Numbered from the stretch's first letter, positions 35,485-46,053 are shown. The stretch: DNA of 64,000 bases from Halomonas daqiaonensis (GCF_900109725.1 NZ_FOBC01000015.1:1-64000), one strand, 5' to 3'. Program-made: numbers and translations. The notes: generated by a model from the sequence alone, not told the origin.

Positions 35485-37389
35485 TCAGTTGCGCAGGCCA
35501 AGGATGGTGTCGATGACGTTCCTGCCTGTCTCGATAACCTTGGCATTCGCCTGGTAGTACTGCTGGTAGCGGATCAGGTTGGCGGCTTCCTCGTCCAGGT
35601 TCACGCCGGACTCGGACTGCTGCACGGCCTTGAGCTGCTCGGTCAGCCCCTGCTGGGCATCCAGGTTGACCTGGACGATATTGGTACGGTTACCCACGTC
35701 ACTGACCATGGCACCATAGGCGCCGCTGAGGGAGGCACTGCCACCCACCAGCGACTGTTCCTGCAGTTCCTGCATGCGTAACGCATTTTCGTTGTTGCCG
35801 CTGCCGACATCAGCTAAGCCCAGGGTCACTTTTTGACCATCCTCTAACTGCCCCAATGTCAGAGTGACGCCATCAAGCACGATCTCATTGCCCGATTGCT
35901 TACCTGTGAACGAGGGGCCAGTTGCGCCTGTATCATTCTCGGTGTTGAGCGTAAAAGTTCCGTTTCCAGCATCTACGACGGTCAATGTCCAAGGTGTATC
36001 ACCCGTCAGGGTATTGCCTGGCACAGGATCTGCCAGTGCCTTTTCGATGGCCCTGCTGTCGCCTCCGACTTTTACCAGGCTGCTAGCGGCGATCTTGTCC
36101 AGATCGGAGATGGCGCTCTCCAGGTTACCTGCCGCACGCCTTACCGGCTGGATCTCGAAGCGGTCTCCCTGCTGGGCATTGTTCAGATTCTGGAATTCGA
36201 CTTGCACGCCGCCAAAGCTCAGCGTGTTGGTATCGAAGGTCGCATCTACCGCTACGCCACTGTCCTTGCGCACCACCTCGAACCCGTTGGCATCGCCGGG
36301 ACTATCGGCAACGACTCTAATGGTGTAATCGGTCGCGCGAAGCCCTCCGAGATCCGCTTCGTCGAAGCTGGCGGTGGCCGTGGCTCCCGGGTCGGTATTG
36401 CCGGCATGGGAATAAACCTGAGGCTCACCGAAGGTGAAGAGCGCCCCACCCTGCTCGCCGTCCAGGTCAACACCGCTGGCATGCTGCTGGTTAACCCCCA
36501 TGGCCAAGGAGACGGCCAGTTGGCCGATCTGGTTCTGGGTCTTGTCCAGGGTCTCGGCCCGGAAGTCCATCAGGCCACCGAGGGTGCCGCCGGTAACGGT
36601 ATCCTCGTTGAGGGCCACCAGGTTGCCGCCGGAATCCTGATAGCCCAGCACCGTGCGCTGAGGGTCGGCAGGAGAATCCATCGCCTGAAGCTTGTAATGG
36701 TTGGTACCGGCCACCAGTGGCTGGCCATTGGGCAGTTTGATGTTGTAGGTCTTGCCGTCCTGGATGTTGAGACGCACATCCATGCGCTCGCTCAACTCGT
36801 TGACCATCTGGTCGCGCTGGTTGAGCAAGCCGTTGGGCGCCTCGCCGGTGCGTGCCCGGGCAAGGATGATTTCCCGGTTGATGCCGGCCAGCTGCTCGGT
36901 GGTGTTGTTGATCTGGGTGACTTCGTCGGCAATCTGGCCGTTGATGCCTTGCTGCATGTCCTGCAGGTAGCCATCGAAGGAGCGGAACTGGGCGGTCAGG
37001 GTATCGGTGGCACCCAGCACGCCCTGACGGGCAGCGGGATCGGAAGGCGCGCTGGCCAGGTCCTCCATGGAGGAAAAGAAGTTCTGCATCAGGGGAGCCA
37101 GGCCGGCGTCCCGATCCGCCAGCAGGCTGTCGATCTGGTCCACCTGGGTGCTGTAGGCCTCCAGGGCACTGGACTTGCTGGTCGCGGCATTGAGCTGCGA
37201 GGCCACGTACTGGTTGAACTGGCGCTGGATGTCGTTGACCTCGACGCCGCCATCGGCACGACTCTCCCCGAGAATGGTCACCTCGCGGTTATAACCTGGG
37301 GTATAGACGTTGCTGATGTTGTTACTGGTGGTGCTCAGGGCATTCTGTGCCGCGTTGAGGCCACTCAGTCCCGTGGAGAAGATGCTCAT
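35485..37389 (-). CDS. flgK: Hook-filament junction protein FlgK (HAP1)
   Basis: 634 residues. The N-terminus (FSTGLSGLNAAQNALSTTSN then ISNVYTPGYNR) and C-terminus (NLIRYQQYYQANAKVIETGR) are typical. The middle (about 330-560) is variable and its DNA is less GC-rich. The sigma-28 promoter lies 29-55 bases upstream. Confidence 0.96.
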   Translation of the reverse strand: MSIFSTGLSGLNAAQNALSTTSNNISNVYTPGYNREVTILGESRADGGVEVNDIQRQFNQYVASQLNAATSKSSALEAYSTQVDQIDSLLADRDAGLAPLMQNFFSSMEDLASAPSDPAARQGVLGATDTLTAQFRSFDGYLQDMQQGINGQIADEVTQINNTTEQLAGINREIILARARTGEAPNGLLNQRDQMVNELSERMDVRLNIQDGKTYNIKLPNGQPLVAGTNHYKLQAMDSPADPQRTVLGYQDSGGNLVALNEDTVTGGTLGGLMDFRAETLDKTQNQIGQLAVSLAMGVNQQHASGVDLDGEQGGALFTFGEPQVYSHAGNTDPGATATASFDEADLGGLRATDYTIRVVADSPGDANGFEVVRKDSGVAVDATFDTNTLSFGGVQVEFQNLNNAQQGDRFEIQPVRRAAGNLESAISDLDKIAASSLVKVGGDSRAIEKALADPVPGNTLTGDTPWTLTVVDAGNGTFTLNTENDTGATGPSFTGKQSGNEIVLDGVTLTLGQLEDGQKVTLGLADVGSGNNENALRMQELQEQSLVGGSASLSGAYGAMVSDVGNRTNIVQVNLDAQQGLTEQLKAVQQSESGVNLDEEAANLIRYQQYYQANAKVIETGRNVIDTILGLRN

Positions 37390-37417
37390 GGCGTATTTTC
37401 CTTAAGCCGATATGAGT

Positions 37418-37444
37418 GTATCGGCATTGCGGCGACAATCTTGA
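37418..37444 (-). promoter_or_regulatory. Sigma-28 promoter of flgKL
   Basis: TCAAGATT (37444-37437), 11 bases, GCCGATAC (37425-37418). The -10 box is also one arm of an inverted repeat GCCGATA-N6-TATCGGC (37406-37425). Its place matches the class 3 flgKL promoter of enteric bacteria. Confidence 0.85.
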
Positions 37445-37467
37445 GAGTTAAATCCTCGAGCGCTGGA

Positions 37468-38511
37468 TCAGAACGACACGGGGATTCCACCAGGCGTGCC
37501 GTTGCTCGCCAGGGTCGTGTTGCCGCCCAGCGGCCCCATGGTGTCCATCACGGCAATCAACTTGTCGGCATAGGCCGGATCGGTCGCATAACCGCCCTGC
37601 TGCAGTGCCTTGGCCGCCTGCTCGGCGCTACCCGCGGTAGTCACCGCAGCGTAGCGGGAATTCTCACTGATCAACCGGGCGTAGTCGGTAAAGGCCTCTT
37701 CGAAGGAACCATAGACCCGGAAATCATCACGAATGCGCTGGCGCTGGCCGTCGAACACCTCATGCGTGGTGATCTCGGTGGTCTCACCCTGCCAGCGGCT
37801 ACCGGCCTTGATACCGAAAAGGTTGTAGCTGTTGCCGCCATCACGGGTGGCGATCTCATGCCGGCCCCAGCCGGTTTCCAGGGCCGCCTGGGCGAGGATC
37901 AACTCGGCCGGTACCCCGGTGGACCGGCTCGCCGCCTGGGCGGGCGCCTCGAGGCGATCCAGGAAGTTCTGCACATGAGCGGGCAGGTCGTTTCGTGTCG
38001 CCTGGCGTGAACCGTCAACGTCGCTGTCGGATGATGCACCAGCGGGGATCGCCATCAGTTCGTCGAGGAACTGCTGCGGCATCGTCGCCTTGTCATCCGC
38101 TGCCTCGGGCTGGATGGCATCCGTCAGCACCCTGGGGCTGCCTTGGGGAATACCGGCGATCAATGACTCGATATCCGTCCCCTCGCTAGCCTGTTGAGGA
38201 GGAACAAACCCGCGGCCTTCCAGCTCCGCGACCAGCGTATCGGCCAGGCCGATACCGCGATTCGCCAGGGTCTGTGACCATTGCTTGTCGAGCAGCGACT
38301 GGTAGAAGTCGGTCTGCTTGCTGTCGAGGAGGCCGGAGGTCGGCATGGCCTCACGCATGCTCTTCATCATCATCTGGATGAACAGCGCCTCGAACTGCTT
38401 GGCGGCCTCCCCGGCGCCACCGGAAGGATCCTGCCGGGCCGTATGCTTGAGCCGCTGCAGGCCCTGCATGTCCAGGGCGAACTGGCCGTCGATATTGCTG
38501 CCCAGACTCAT
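37468..38511 (-). CDS. flgJ: Rod-assembly protein and peptidoglycan hydrolase FlgJ
   Basis: 347 residues in two domains: the rod-binding domain (about 1-105, with AAKQFEALFIQMMMKSMREA) and a C-terminal glucosaminidase domain (about 185-345) with the catalytic glutamate in QAALETGWGRHE and the YNLFGIKAG stretch. It caps the rod and opens the cell wall for it. Overlaps flgI by one base. Confidence 0.96.
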   Translation of the reverse strand: MSLGSNIDGQFALDMQGLQRLKHTARQDPSGGAGEAAKQFEALFIQMMMKSMREAMPTSGLLDSKQTDFYQSLLDKQWSQTLANRGIGLADTLVAELEGRGFVPPQQASEGTDIESLIAGIPQGSPRVLTDAIQPEAADDKATMPQQFLDELMAIPAGASSDSDVDGSRQATRNDLPAHVQNFLDRLEAPAQAASRSTGVPAELILAQAALETGWGRHEIATRDGGNSYNLFGIKAGSRWQGETTEITTHEVFDGQRQRIRDDFRVYGSFEEAFTDYARLISENSRYAAVTTAGSAEQAAKALQQGGYATDPAYADKLIAVMDTMGPLGGNTTLASNGTPGGIPVSF

Positions 38512-39638
38512 CAGATGATCTCCAGCTCGGCTCGCAGCGATCCGGCGGCCTTGAGCGCCTCGAGGATCGACATCAGGTCGGCGGGAGAAGCGCCCAGGGT
38601 GTTCAGGGCATCCACCACCTCCATCAGGTCGGCGCCTTCCACGACCTTGAGGGTGCCGGGCTGCTGCTCGACGCTGATCTCGGTGTCACGAACCACCACG
38701 GTCTCGCCACCGGTGAACGGATTCGGCTGGCTGACGCCCACCTCGGTATCGATCACGATCGAGAGGTTGCCATGGGCCACGGCAGCCTGACGCAGTGTCA
38801 CGTTGCCATTGAGCACGATGGAGCCGGTACGCGAGTTGAGTACCACCCGGGGGAGGGACTCGGTGGGAGTGACCTGAACGTTCTCGACACGCGCCATGAA
38901 GTTGACGCGTGAGTTGGCACTCTGCGGGCCGTCGAGGGCGATGACGCGACCATTGCGGGCCGCCGCTACCGGACGGCCGAACTCGGCATTGATCGCGCTC
39001 ACCACACGCTGGGCGGTTCCGAAATCCGCCTCGTTGAGCTCGAGATCGAGCACTCCGCCGTTGGCGCCCAGGTCGAGGGGCACCTCACGTTCGACCATGG
39101 CCCCTCCGACAATACGACCGCTGGCCTGCTGGTTGATCTGCACGCTGCTGCCGCCGGCCTGGGCCCCGGCCCCGCCGACCAGCAGACTTCCCTGCGCGAT
39201 GGCATAGGTATCGCCATCGGCGCCCTTGAGTGGAGTCATCAACAGGGTGCCGCCGCGCAGACTTCGGGCGTTGCCCACGGAGGAGACGGTCACGTCGATA
39301 CGCTGACCGGGGCGCGAGAAGGGGGGCAGGTCGGCCGTGACCATCGCCGCTGCCACGTTGCGCAGCTGCATGTTCGTCCCGGGGGGGACGGTGATGCCGA
39401 GCTGCGAGAGCATATTGGACAGGCTCTGGCCGGTGAACGGCGCCTGTGTCGTCTGGTCGCCCGTGTTATCCAGCCCAACCACCAGGCCGTAGCCCACCAA
39501 CACGTTGTCGCGCACACCACCGAAAGACGCCAACTCACGAATTCGCTCAGCCTGAGCGGGCAGGGCCACCAGCGCGATCATGGCCAACAGCAGGAGTCGG
39601 ATGAGGGGATTTTTCGCCAAGCCGTCAACACGCATCAT
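38511..39638 (-). CDS. flgI: Flagellar P-ring protein
   Basis: 375 residues with a signal peptide (about 1-30, ending LPAQA). The family start IRELASFGGVRDNVLVGYGL follows directly. Forms the periplasmic bushing in the peptidoglycan layer. Confidence 0.97.
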   Translation of the reverse strand: MMRVDGLAKNPLIRLLLLAMIALVALPAQAERIRELASFGGVRDNVLVGYGLVVGLDNTGDQTTQAPFTGQSLSNMLSQLGITVPPGTNMQLRNVAAAMVTADLPPFSRPGQRIDVTVSSVGNARSLRGGTLLMTPLKGADGDTYAIAQGSLLVGGAGAQAGGSSVQINQQASGRIVGGAMVEREVPLDLGANGGVLDLELNEADFGTAQRVVSAINAEFGRPVAAARNGRVIALDGPQSANSRVNFMARVENVQVTPTESLPRVVLNSRTGSIVLNGNVTLRQAAVAHGNLSIVIDTEVGVSQPNPFTGGETVVVRDTEISVEQQPGTLKVVEGADLMEVVDALNTLGASPADLMSILEALKAAGSLRAELEII

Positions 39639-39646
39639 GCCACCAC

Positions 39647-40357
39647 CTAGAAGGGCGAGACGTTAAGGAAGAAGCGCTGCAACCAGCCCATGTGCTGCGC
39701 CTCGTTGATGTAGCCGTCACCCACATACTCGATTCGCGCATCGGCGACCGAGGTGGAAGGCACGGTGTTCTGGGCCGTGATGGTGCGGGGGTTGACCACA
39801 CCCGAGAAGCGGATGAATTCGGTACCCTGATTGATGGCGATGTGCTTCTCGCCACGCACCCGCAGGTTGCCGTTGTTCATGACCTCGAGTACCGAGACGG
39901 TGATGGTGCCGGTGAAGGAGTTATTGGCCTCGGACCCTCCGCCGCCACTGAAATCGCTGTCGCCACTGAAATCGAAGCCATATTCGGCCAGTGTCTCCAG
40001 GGCATCGGGCAACTGGGCCAGGTCGAGGCTGGATGAGCCACTGCGATCGGCGTTGGACTGGCTGTTCTTGCTGGCACTGACCTCTTCGTCCAGCACGATG
40101 GTCAGAATGTCGCCCGCCGTCCGCGGTCGGCGATCTTCGAAGAGAGGGTGGTAACCTCGCTCGGCCTGATAGATCGAGCCATTGGCACGCGGTGCCGGGC
40201 GATCGGGAATCTCGATACGTTCCTGCTCACCGACCACCGAGGCACGCGGAATCTGCGCACACCCCCCCAGAACCAGCAGCACCAGGGCCAGTACCAGCAA
40301 CCGGCAGCCGACGACGCCTTCTCGCCTGCCTCGCATGTCATTCATCAGGCCCACCAT
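39647..40357 (-). CDS. flgH: Flagellar L-ring lipoprotein
   Basis: 236 residues from the ATG at 40357 (GAGG eight bases upstream); a GTG at 40366 would add three. The signal peptide ends in a lipobox (VLGGC, cysteine near residue 33). [20 protein letters not shown] and [18 protein letters not shown] are family marks. Forms the outer-membrane ring. Confidence 0.96.
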   Translation of the reverse strand: MVGLMNDMRGRREGVVGCRLLVLALVLLVLGGCAQIPRASVVGEQERIEIPDRPAPRANGSIYQAERGYHPLFEDRRPRTAGDILTIVLDEEVSASKNSQSNADRSGSSSLDLAQLPDALETLAEYGFDFSGDSDFSGGGGSEANNSFTGTITVSVLEVMNNGNLRVRGEKHIAINQGTEFIRFSGVVNPRTITAQNTVPSTSVADARIEYVGDGYINEAQHMGWLQRFFLNVSPF

Positions 40358-40375
40358 TGCAGCCACCTCTCTCGG

Positions 40376-41158
40376 TTACAGCTGGGTCAGGCGCGCCAGC
40401 ATCTCGTCGCTGGTCTGCACCGCCTTGCTGTTGATCTCGTAGGCCCGCTGGGTCTGGATCATGCTGACCATCTCTTCCACCACGTTGACGTTGGAGGTCT
40501 CGACATAGCCCTGAAAGAGACGACCGGCACCGTTCATCCCGGGCATGGACTCGTTACGCGGCCCGGAGGAGGTCGTCTCGGCATAGAGGTTGCCGCCCAT
40601 GCTCTCGAGCCCGGTCGGGTTGACGAAGGTGGAGAGGGTGATCTGGCCGACCTGGTTGTCCTGAGTACTGCCCGGCTCGGTGACGGTTACCACACCATCC
40701 TCGCCAATCGACACCGAGAGGGCGTTGGCGGGAATGATGATCGCCGGCTCCATCGGATACCCGTTGGCCGTGACCATCTGGCCGTTCTCGTTGAGCTGGA
40801 AGCTACCGTCCCGGGTGTAGGCGGTGGAGCCGTCCGGCATCAGCACCTGGAAGAAACCGTTGCCGTTGATGGCCAGATCACGAGAATTCCCGGTGTTCTC
40901 GAGCCCACCCTGAGTGTGCAGCCGCTCGGTAGCCACGGGGCGAACGCCTGTACCCACCTGCATGCCCGAGGGCAGGCGGTCCTGGATGTTGTTCTGGGCA
41001 CCGGGCTGTCGAATGTTCTGGTACAGCAGGTCCTCGAATACGGCTCGGGACTGCTTGAAGCCATTGGTACTGACGTTGGCCAGGTTGTTGGAGATGACAT
41101 CCAGCTTGACCTGCTGGGATTCCAGGCCGGTCTTGGCGGTCCAGAGTGACTTGATCAT
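40376..41158 (-). CDS. flgG: Flagellar distal rod protein FlgG
   Basis: 260 residues, the standard length. N-terminal [20 protein letters not shown], the [17 protein letters not shown] rod segment, and the C-terminal [20 protein letters not shown] are diagnostic. Confidence 0.97.
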   Translation of the reverse strand: MIKSLWTAKTGLESQQVKLDVISNNLANVSTNGFKQSRAVFEDLLYQNIRQPGAQNNIQDRLPSGMQVGTGVRPVATERLHTQGGLENTGNSRDLAINGNGFFQVLMPDGSTAYTRDGSFQLNENGQMVTANGYPMEPAIIIPANALSVSIGEDGVVTVTEPGSTQDNQVGQITLSTFVNPTGLESMGGNLYAETTSSGPRNESMPGMNGAGRLFQGYVETSNVNVVEEMVSMIQTQRAYEINSKAVQTSDEMLARLTQL

Positions 41159-41196
41159 TCCGGTTTCCTCTGAGTAATCGGGTGTGGTGCGGGCAC

Positions 41197-41955
41197 TTAG
41201 CCCTGCACCGACAGCAGGCTGTTGGCACGCTGAGCGTTTTCGTCGGCGGTGCTGATGACCTTGGTCTGCATCTCGTAGCGACGTGCCACGTCGATCATCG
41301 ACACCATGGCATCCACGGCGCTGACGTTACTGCCTTCCAGCGCTCCGCTGACGAGACGCACATCCTCGTCGGCCGGCAAGGCAGCCGGTGCCTCATCCTC
41401 ACCGGCAATGGGGCGAAAGAGGCCGTCGTCGCTGCGCGCCAGCTCTCCCTGCGGAGGGTTGACCAGCTTGAGGCGACCGACCGGCACCAGGGCATCGGGA
41501 TCCTCGCCGGCGCCGATGGTACTGATGGTGCCATCCGCCCCGATGGAGACCTGGGCGCCCAGCGGCACCTGGATGGGTCCGCCCTCGCCCATCACCGGGC
41601 GACCGACGCTGGTCAGCAGGCCGTTGCCGTCCACCTGGAGATCACCACGGCGCGTATAGGCCTCATCGCCACCCTGCGCCTGTACGGCGAGCCATCCCTG
41701 GCCGTCGATGGCGACATCCAGGGCGCGACCGGTCTGGTTGATGGCACCGGTCGTCAAGTCCGCTCCCGGCGTGGAGGCGGCCACCGAGACGCGGGTTGGC
41801 AGTGCGCCATCACCCTGCACCGGCACGGCGCGCATGGCGTGCAGCTGGGCGCGAAAGCCGGCAGTATCCACATTGGAGAGGTTGTGGCTGACCACCGACT
41901 GCTGCTCCATGCTCTGTCGGGCGCCGCTCATGGCGGTATAGAGAATGCGATCCAT
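41197..41955 (-). CDS. flgF: Flagellar proximal rod protein FlgF
   Basis: 252 residues from the ATG at 41955 (GGAG about eight bases upstream); an in-frame extension upstream is not family-like. It starts [20 protein letters not shown] and ends with [20 protein letters not shown]. Confidence 0.95.
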   Translation of the reverse strand: MDRILYTAMSGARQSMEQQSVVSHNLSNVDTAGFRAQLHAMRAVPVQGDGALPTRVSVAASTPGADLTTGAINQTGRALDVAIDGQGWLAVQAQGGDEAYTRRGDLQVDGNGLLTSVGRPVMGEGGPIQVPLGAQVSIGADGTISTIGAGEDPDALVPVGRLKLVNPPQGELARSDDGLFRPIAGEDEAPAALPADEDVRLVSGALEGSNVSAVDAMVSMIDVARRYEMQTKVISTADENAQRANSLLSVQG

Positions 41956-41977
41956 GGGTGAGTCTCCGTCGACGCGA

Positions 41978-43198
41978 TCAGCGCAGGTTGATGGCGGTCT
42001 GCAGGACCTCGTCCTGGGTCTGGATAGTCTTGGAGTTGGCCTGGTAGGCACGCTGGGTCACGATCATATTGACCAGCTCACGTGCCATGTCGACGTTGGA
42101 AGTCTCGATGGCACCGGACTCGATGGTGCCCAGCAACCCCGTGCCGGGAGGCCCGACCAGTTCCTGGCCCGATGCCTGAGTGGCGGACCAGACATTGTCG
42201 CCCTGGGGATTCAAGCCTTCCGGGTTGCGGAAGTTGGCCATGACGATTTGGCCGGCCGCAAGCGACTGTTCATTGCTGTAATTACGCACCACGGTGCCAT
42301 CGTTTTCGATGTTGATGCCGACCAGTGTCCCAGAGGTGAAGCCGTTCTGGGTCAGGGAACTGGTGGTGGATGTGTTGCCGAACTGGGTGGAGCCGGCCAG
42401 ATTCAGATCGAATGACAGGGCCGCGGGACCAGTGCCAAGTGGCGTCGTATTATTGTTGGCCACATTAATGGTAGGCGGCGTGCCTGGTGCAGTTAGGCCA
42501 CCGTTATTATCGAAACTCAATGTAAAGTCGTTGGCTGCGTCATAGTAACCGTCCATGGCTACCTTGGCGTCCCAGGCGTTGGCAGCCGTCTTCTCGTAAT
42601 AGACGCTGAAGTTTCGCGGGTTGCCCAAAGAGTCGTAGGCCGTAAAGTTATTGGAGAAGTGGTAGGGGACTTGCGTACCATCATCCATTTCCGCGGTATT
42701 CAGTCCCTGACCTGCCACTTCACGGGAATCCAGGTTGAAGGTGGTGGCCACCTGGGTGGTGGCGCTGGCCGGCATCTCGTCGGATGCCACTTGCAACACT
42801 TCCGGCTGGCCACCACCCAGCACCTCACCTGCCGCGTTGGCACCGTAGCCCATGATGCGCGCGCCCTGGGCATTCTGCAGATAGCCATCCGGCGTCATGG
42901 TCAGCTGGCCATTGCGCGAATAAACCACCTGGTCGGCCTGCTCGAACCGGAAGAAGCCCTGGCCGCTGATGCCCAGGTCCAGGTTGCGGCTGGTCGCCTC
43001 CAGGTTGCCCTCACTGAAGTCCTGCAGCACGGCGGACACCCGCGTGCCCAGGCCCACCCTGGAATTGGCGAAGACATCGGCAAACTGGGCGCTGCTGCTC
43101 TTGAAGCCCACGGTCTGCGAATTGGCGATGTTGTTGCCCTGGACGTCAAGGCTGGAGGCGGCGGCGTTCAACCCACTCAGTGCTTGTGAAAATCCCAT
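41978..43198 (-). CDS. flgE: Flagellar hook protein FlgE
   Basis: 406 residues. N-terminal SGLNAAASSLDVQGNNIANS and C-terminal ETSNVDMARELVNMIVTQRA are conserved; the centre (about 130-310) is variable, Asn-rich and less GC-rich in DNA. Builds the hook until FliK stops it. Confidence 0.97.
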   Translation of the reverse strand: MGFSQALSGLNAAASSLDVQGNNIANSQTVGFKSSSAQFADVFANSRVGLGTRVSAVLQDFSEGNLEATSRNLDLGISGQGFFRFEQADQVVYSRNGQLTMTPDGYLQNAQGARIMGYGANAAGEVLGGGQPEVLQVASDEMPASATTQVATTFNLDSREVAGQGLNTAEMDDGTQVPYHFSNNFTAYDSLGNPRNFSVYYEKTAANAWDAKVAMDGYYDAANDFTLSFDNNGGLTAPGTPPTINVANNNTTPLGTGPAALSFDLNLAGSTQFGNTSTTSSLTQNGFTSGTLVGINIENDGTVVRNYSNEQSLAAGQIVMANFRNPEGLNPQGDNVWSATQASGQELVGPPGTGLLGTIESGAIETSNVDMARELVNMIVTQRAYQANSKTIQTQDEVLQTAINLR

Positions 43199-43251
43199 GT
43201 CGTTATCCCCTGCGGATCATATTGCTGTTGTCTGGAGTGGGGCTGAGGCCC

Positions 43252-43947
43252 CTAGAGAATCTGCTTGACGTCGGCAATGCCGACCTGGCCGTAGATGGCT
43301 CCCAGGTCCAGCGAGAAGCTACCGTTATCGTCGACCGGCGTAATGCCATTGACCATGGCGTAGTTGAGGGTCTCGGCAGCCAGTGGCTTATCTCCTCGGG
43401 TGGCCTCGATGCTGACCTGATAGGCACCCTCTGCGGCCTTCTGGCCATCGCTGGTCAATCCATCCCAGCGGAAGGATTCCACGCCGGCAGAGACCGCCCC
43501 GATGTCATAGCGGTTGACCACTTCTCCGGCGCCGTTGGTGATGGTGACCTTGGCATTGTCGGCGGGGGCATCCAGCTCGATACCGAAGGGAGTGGTGTTC
43601 ACTTCACCGCCTTCGCCATGGTTGAGCAGCACCCTGTTGCCAGGCACCAGCACGCCCTGGCCGATCAGCCCACTGGCCTGCAGCGCCTGGCCGGCATTGA
43701 TCTGGCCGGTGATGTCCTTCAGGGACTGGTTGAGCTCCTCGATGCCGCTGACGGTATTGATCTGGGCCAGCTGCGAGGTGGTCTCGTTGTTGTCCATCGG
43801 GTTGAGGGGATCCTGGTTCTTCAGCTGGGTCACCAGGAGGGTCATGAAGTTATCACGCAGATCGCCAGACTGCTTCGCGGCCTGGTTCGCGGAAGGACCG
43901 CCGGCATTCAGGCTGTTGATCACGCTGCTGTCGATGGTGGTCGCCAT
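43252..43947 (-). CDS. flgD: Hook cap / hook assembly protein FlgD
   Basis: 231 residues from the ATG at 43947 (GAGGGA about seven bases upstream). The N-terminal DNFMTLLVTQLKNQDPLNPM motif is diagnostic. The C-terminal half holds a FlgD Ig-like/tudor region with the SFRWDGLTSDGQKA stretch. Confidence 0.96.
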   Translation of the reverse strand: MATTIDSSVINSLNAGGPSANQAAKQSGDLRDNFMTLLVTQLKNQDPLNPMDNNETTSQLAQINTVSGIEELNQSLKDITGQINAGQALQASGLIGQGVLVPGNRVLLNHGEGGEVNTTPFGIELDAPADNAKVTITNGAGEVVNRYDIGAVSAGVESFRWDGLTSDGQKAAEGAYQVSIEATRGDKPLAAETLNYAMVNGITPVDDNGSFSLDLGAIYGQVGIADVKQIL

Positions 43948-43951
43948 ATCG

Positions 43952-44359
43952 TTATCCCTCACCCAAGGTCAGTGTCTTGAGCATCAGTTGCTTGTTGGTG
44001 TTCATGACCTCGACGTTGGCCTGGTAGGAACGCGAGGCCGAGATCATGTTGACCATCTCGCCCACCGGATCGACGTTGGGCATGGTCACGTAGCCCTCCT
44101 CGTCCGCCAGAGGGTGACCCGGGCGATACTCCATGCGCATGGGAGAGGGATCCTCGACCACCTCGCGAACGCCAACGCCTCCGATGCCGTCACGTGACTG
44201 CGCGCGGGTTTCGAACATCACCTGCTTGGCTCGGTAGGCCTCGCCATCAGGGCCCGCCACACTGTCCGCGTTGGCCAGGTTGCTGGCGGTGACGTTCATG
44301 CGCTGTGACTGGGCGCTCATGGCCGAGCCGGAGATATCGAAGATGGAGAACATCGACAT
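43952..44359 (-). CDS. flgC: Flagellar proximal rod protein FlgC
   Basis: 135 residues, the standard length, with [20 protein letters not shown] near the start and [20 protein letters not shown] near the end. Confidence 0.97.
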   Translation of the reverse strand: MSMFSIFDISGSAMSAQSQRMNVTASNLANADSVAGPDGEAYRAKQVMFETRAQSRDGIGGVGVREVVEDPSPMRMEYRPGHPLADEEGYVTMPNVDPVGEMVNMISASRSYQANVEVMNTNKQLMLKTLTLGEG

Positions 44360-44374
44360 AGGGTCACTCCTGGG

Positions 44375-44785
44375 TTATTCGGGCTGCATGGCCTTCTTGA
44401 GGCCCTGGATGCGGCTGTTGAGAATCGTCAGCGCCGACTGGTAGCGCACCGAGTTGTCGGCGAACGCGGTGCGTTCGCGATCCATGTCCACGGTGTTGCC
44501 GTCGAGGCTTGGCTGGTCGGGCACCCGATAGAGGAGATCACGAGAGGCTCCTGGCATTGCCTGGCCGTCGATATGACGCTCGGACGTCCGCGACAGGGCC
44601 AGCCCGCCACCACTTCCGCCCTGCTTGACGGCTTTCTGCAGCTCGCCGGCAAAGTCCATGTCGCGGGCCTTGTAGCCCGGTGTATCAGCATTGGCGATGT
44701 TGCTGGCCAGCACCTTCTGGCGCTCCTGCCGCAGCCCCAGGGCCTGCTGATGGAAGTTCAAAGAGGCTTCGAGCCGATCGATCAT
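44375..44785 (-). CDS. flgB: Flagellar proximal rod protein FlgB
   Basis: 136 residues. RQKVLASNIANADTPGYKAR (about 22-41) is the family mark. First gene of flgBCDEFGHIJ; the 159-base gap to the divergent flgA should hold class 2 promoters, but I see no clear sigma-28 site there. Confidence 0.96.
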   Translation of the reverse strand: MIDRLEASLNFHQQALGLRQERQKVLASNIANADTPGYKARDMDFAGELQKAVKQGGSGGGLALSRTSERHIDGQAMPGASRDLLYRVPDQPSLDGNTVDMDRERTAFADNSVRYQSALTILNSRIQGLKKAMQPE

Positions 44786-44944
44786 TCCGGCGCTCCCCGA
44801 AAAGGTATGAGTCGACGATGGAGAATAGCCAAGCCCGTGTCATGACAAAGGGTCGAACAGCCGGCATTCGGGTAGCCAATTCAAGACTTCCACCACAAAC
44901 GCAGTCGTTAGAATCGTGGTATCAGTCCCGACCCTGGCATCGAC

Positions 44945-45655
44945 ATGCTCCGACATTGCCTATCACCGCTCTCTGGCCGACACCTGGCCTCCCTCCTGGC
45001 GCTGCCCTTGCTGCTGCTGGCAGGGCCGAGCCATGGCGGGGAAAATGCCATGCTGACGAAGGTTCACGCCTTCCTCTTCGAGCAGGCCGCGACCTCGGGC
45101 GATGAAGACATCGTCATCGACGTGCATCCGCCCCGCGCCAGCCTGTCAGCCTGCGAAGACCCCACCCCCTTTCTGCCCAACGCCTCCTCACGTCCGGTCG
45201 GGCGCGTTTCGGTGGGCGTGCGCTGTGGCGACCAGGGGCGACAGGTGCGTTATCTTCAGGCCGAGATCCATGTCACCGGCAGTTACGTCGAGGTTTCCCG
45301 GAAGATAGAAGCCGGCGAGACTATCCGACCGGAGCACCTGGTCGAACGACAGGGAAGTCTGGGTCGACTGCCCCAACGGACCATCCTCGACCCCGACCAG
45401 GCGATCGGCCAGGAAGCCACCCGTCCGCTGGCCGCGGGCGTGACGCTGCAAGATCACCATCTGCGTCCGCGCCAGCTGGTCAAGCGCGGGCAACGCGTGG
45501 TCATCGAGGCTCAGGGGGCGGGGTTCCGGATTGCGAGGGAGGCCGAGGCACTGGAGCCGGGGGGCGAGGGAGAGCGTGTCCGCGTGCGACTCCCCGATCG
45601 CGAGATCCTCGAGGCAAGGGTCATCGGCGAGGGGCGCATGGCCGTGGACTTTTGA
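44945..45655 (+). CDS. flgA: P-ring assembly chaperone FlgA
   Basis: 236 residues with a signal peptide (about 1-32) and a C-terminal SAF-type domain (about 115-236) with SRKIEAGETIRPEHLVE and LVKRGQRVVIEAQGAGFRI. Periplasmic helper for FlgI. Confidence 0.93.
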   Translation: MLRHCLSPLSGRHLASLLALPLLLLAGPSHGGENAMLTKVHAFLFEQAATSGDEDIVIDVHPPRASLSACEDPTPFLPNASSRPVGRVSVGVRCGDQGRQVRYLQAEIHVTGSYVEVSRKIEAGETIRPEHLVERQGSLGRLPQRTILDPDQAIGQEATRPLAAGVTLQDHHLRPRQLVKRGQRVVIEAQGAGFRIAREAEALEPGGEGERVRVRLPDREILEARVIGEGRMAVDF

Positions 45656-45696
45656 GCTCACCGGCAGCAAACTCGCCGCTGAAGCACACTCAGCGT

Positions 45697-45723
45697 TAAA
45701 GTTATCGAATCGACGGCCGATAC
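45697..45723 (+). promoter_or_regulatory. Sigma-28 promoter of flgMN
   Basis: TAAAGTTA (45697-45704), 11 bases, GCCGATAC (45716-45723): seven of eight matches in each half. It gives the usual feedback in which FliA drives its own anti-sigma factor. Confidence 0.92.
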
Positions 45724-45759
45724 CCTTTTCATCATCCCATCGGTCACGAGGCCATCATT

Positions 45760-46053
45760 GTGATAATCGACAACCACCATCCCCTGCCGCGTCCTGGCCA
45801 GGCGGAGCCGCGTGACGATACCCGCAAGATTCAGGGATCGGACCGCCCCCAGCAGCAGGATGCCGGCCCGTCTGCCACGACCCACCTGAGCCAGGGCGCT
45901 ACGGATGCCAGCCAGGATATCGACACCGTGCGTGTCGAAGAGCTGCGAGACGCTATCCGTGACGGGAAACTGGACATCCGTGCCGACCGCATCGCCGACG
46001 GCCTGATCGCAAGCGTTCAGGACCTGCTGGGCAGCAAGGACGCCAACGGATGA
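45760..46053 (+). CDS. flgM: Anti-sigma-28 factor FlgM
   Basis: 97 residues from a GTG at 45760 (GAGG eight bases upstream). A disordered, Gln/Pro/Thr-rich N-terminal half precedes the FliA-binding C-terminal helices (VRVEELRDAIRDGKLDIRAD then IADGLIASVQDLL). It is exported when the hook is complete, freeing FliA. Confidence 0.93.
   Translation: MIIDNHHPLPRPGQAEPRDDTRKIQGSDRPQQQDAGPSATTHLSQGATDASQDIDTVRVEELRDAIRDGKLDIRADRIADGLIASVQDLLGSKDANG

Noticed and set aside
35896..38010. A 704-codon plus-strand open frame over flgK and flgJ
   Set aside because: Antisense to two well-conserved flagellar genes; composition is that of a shadow frame.
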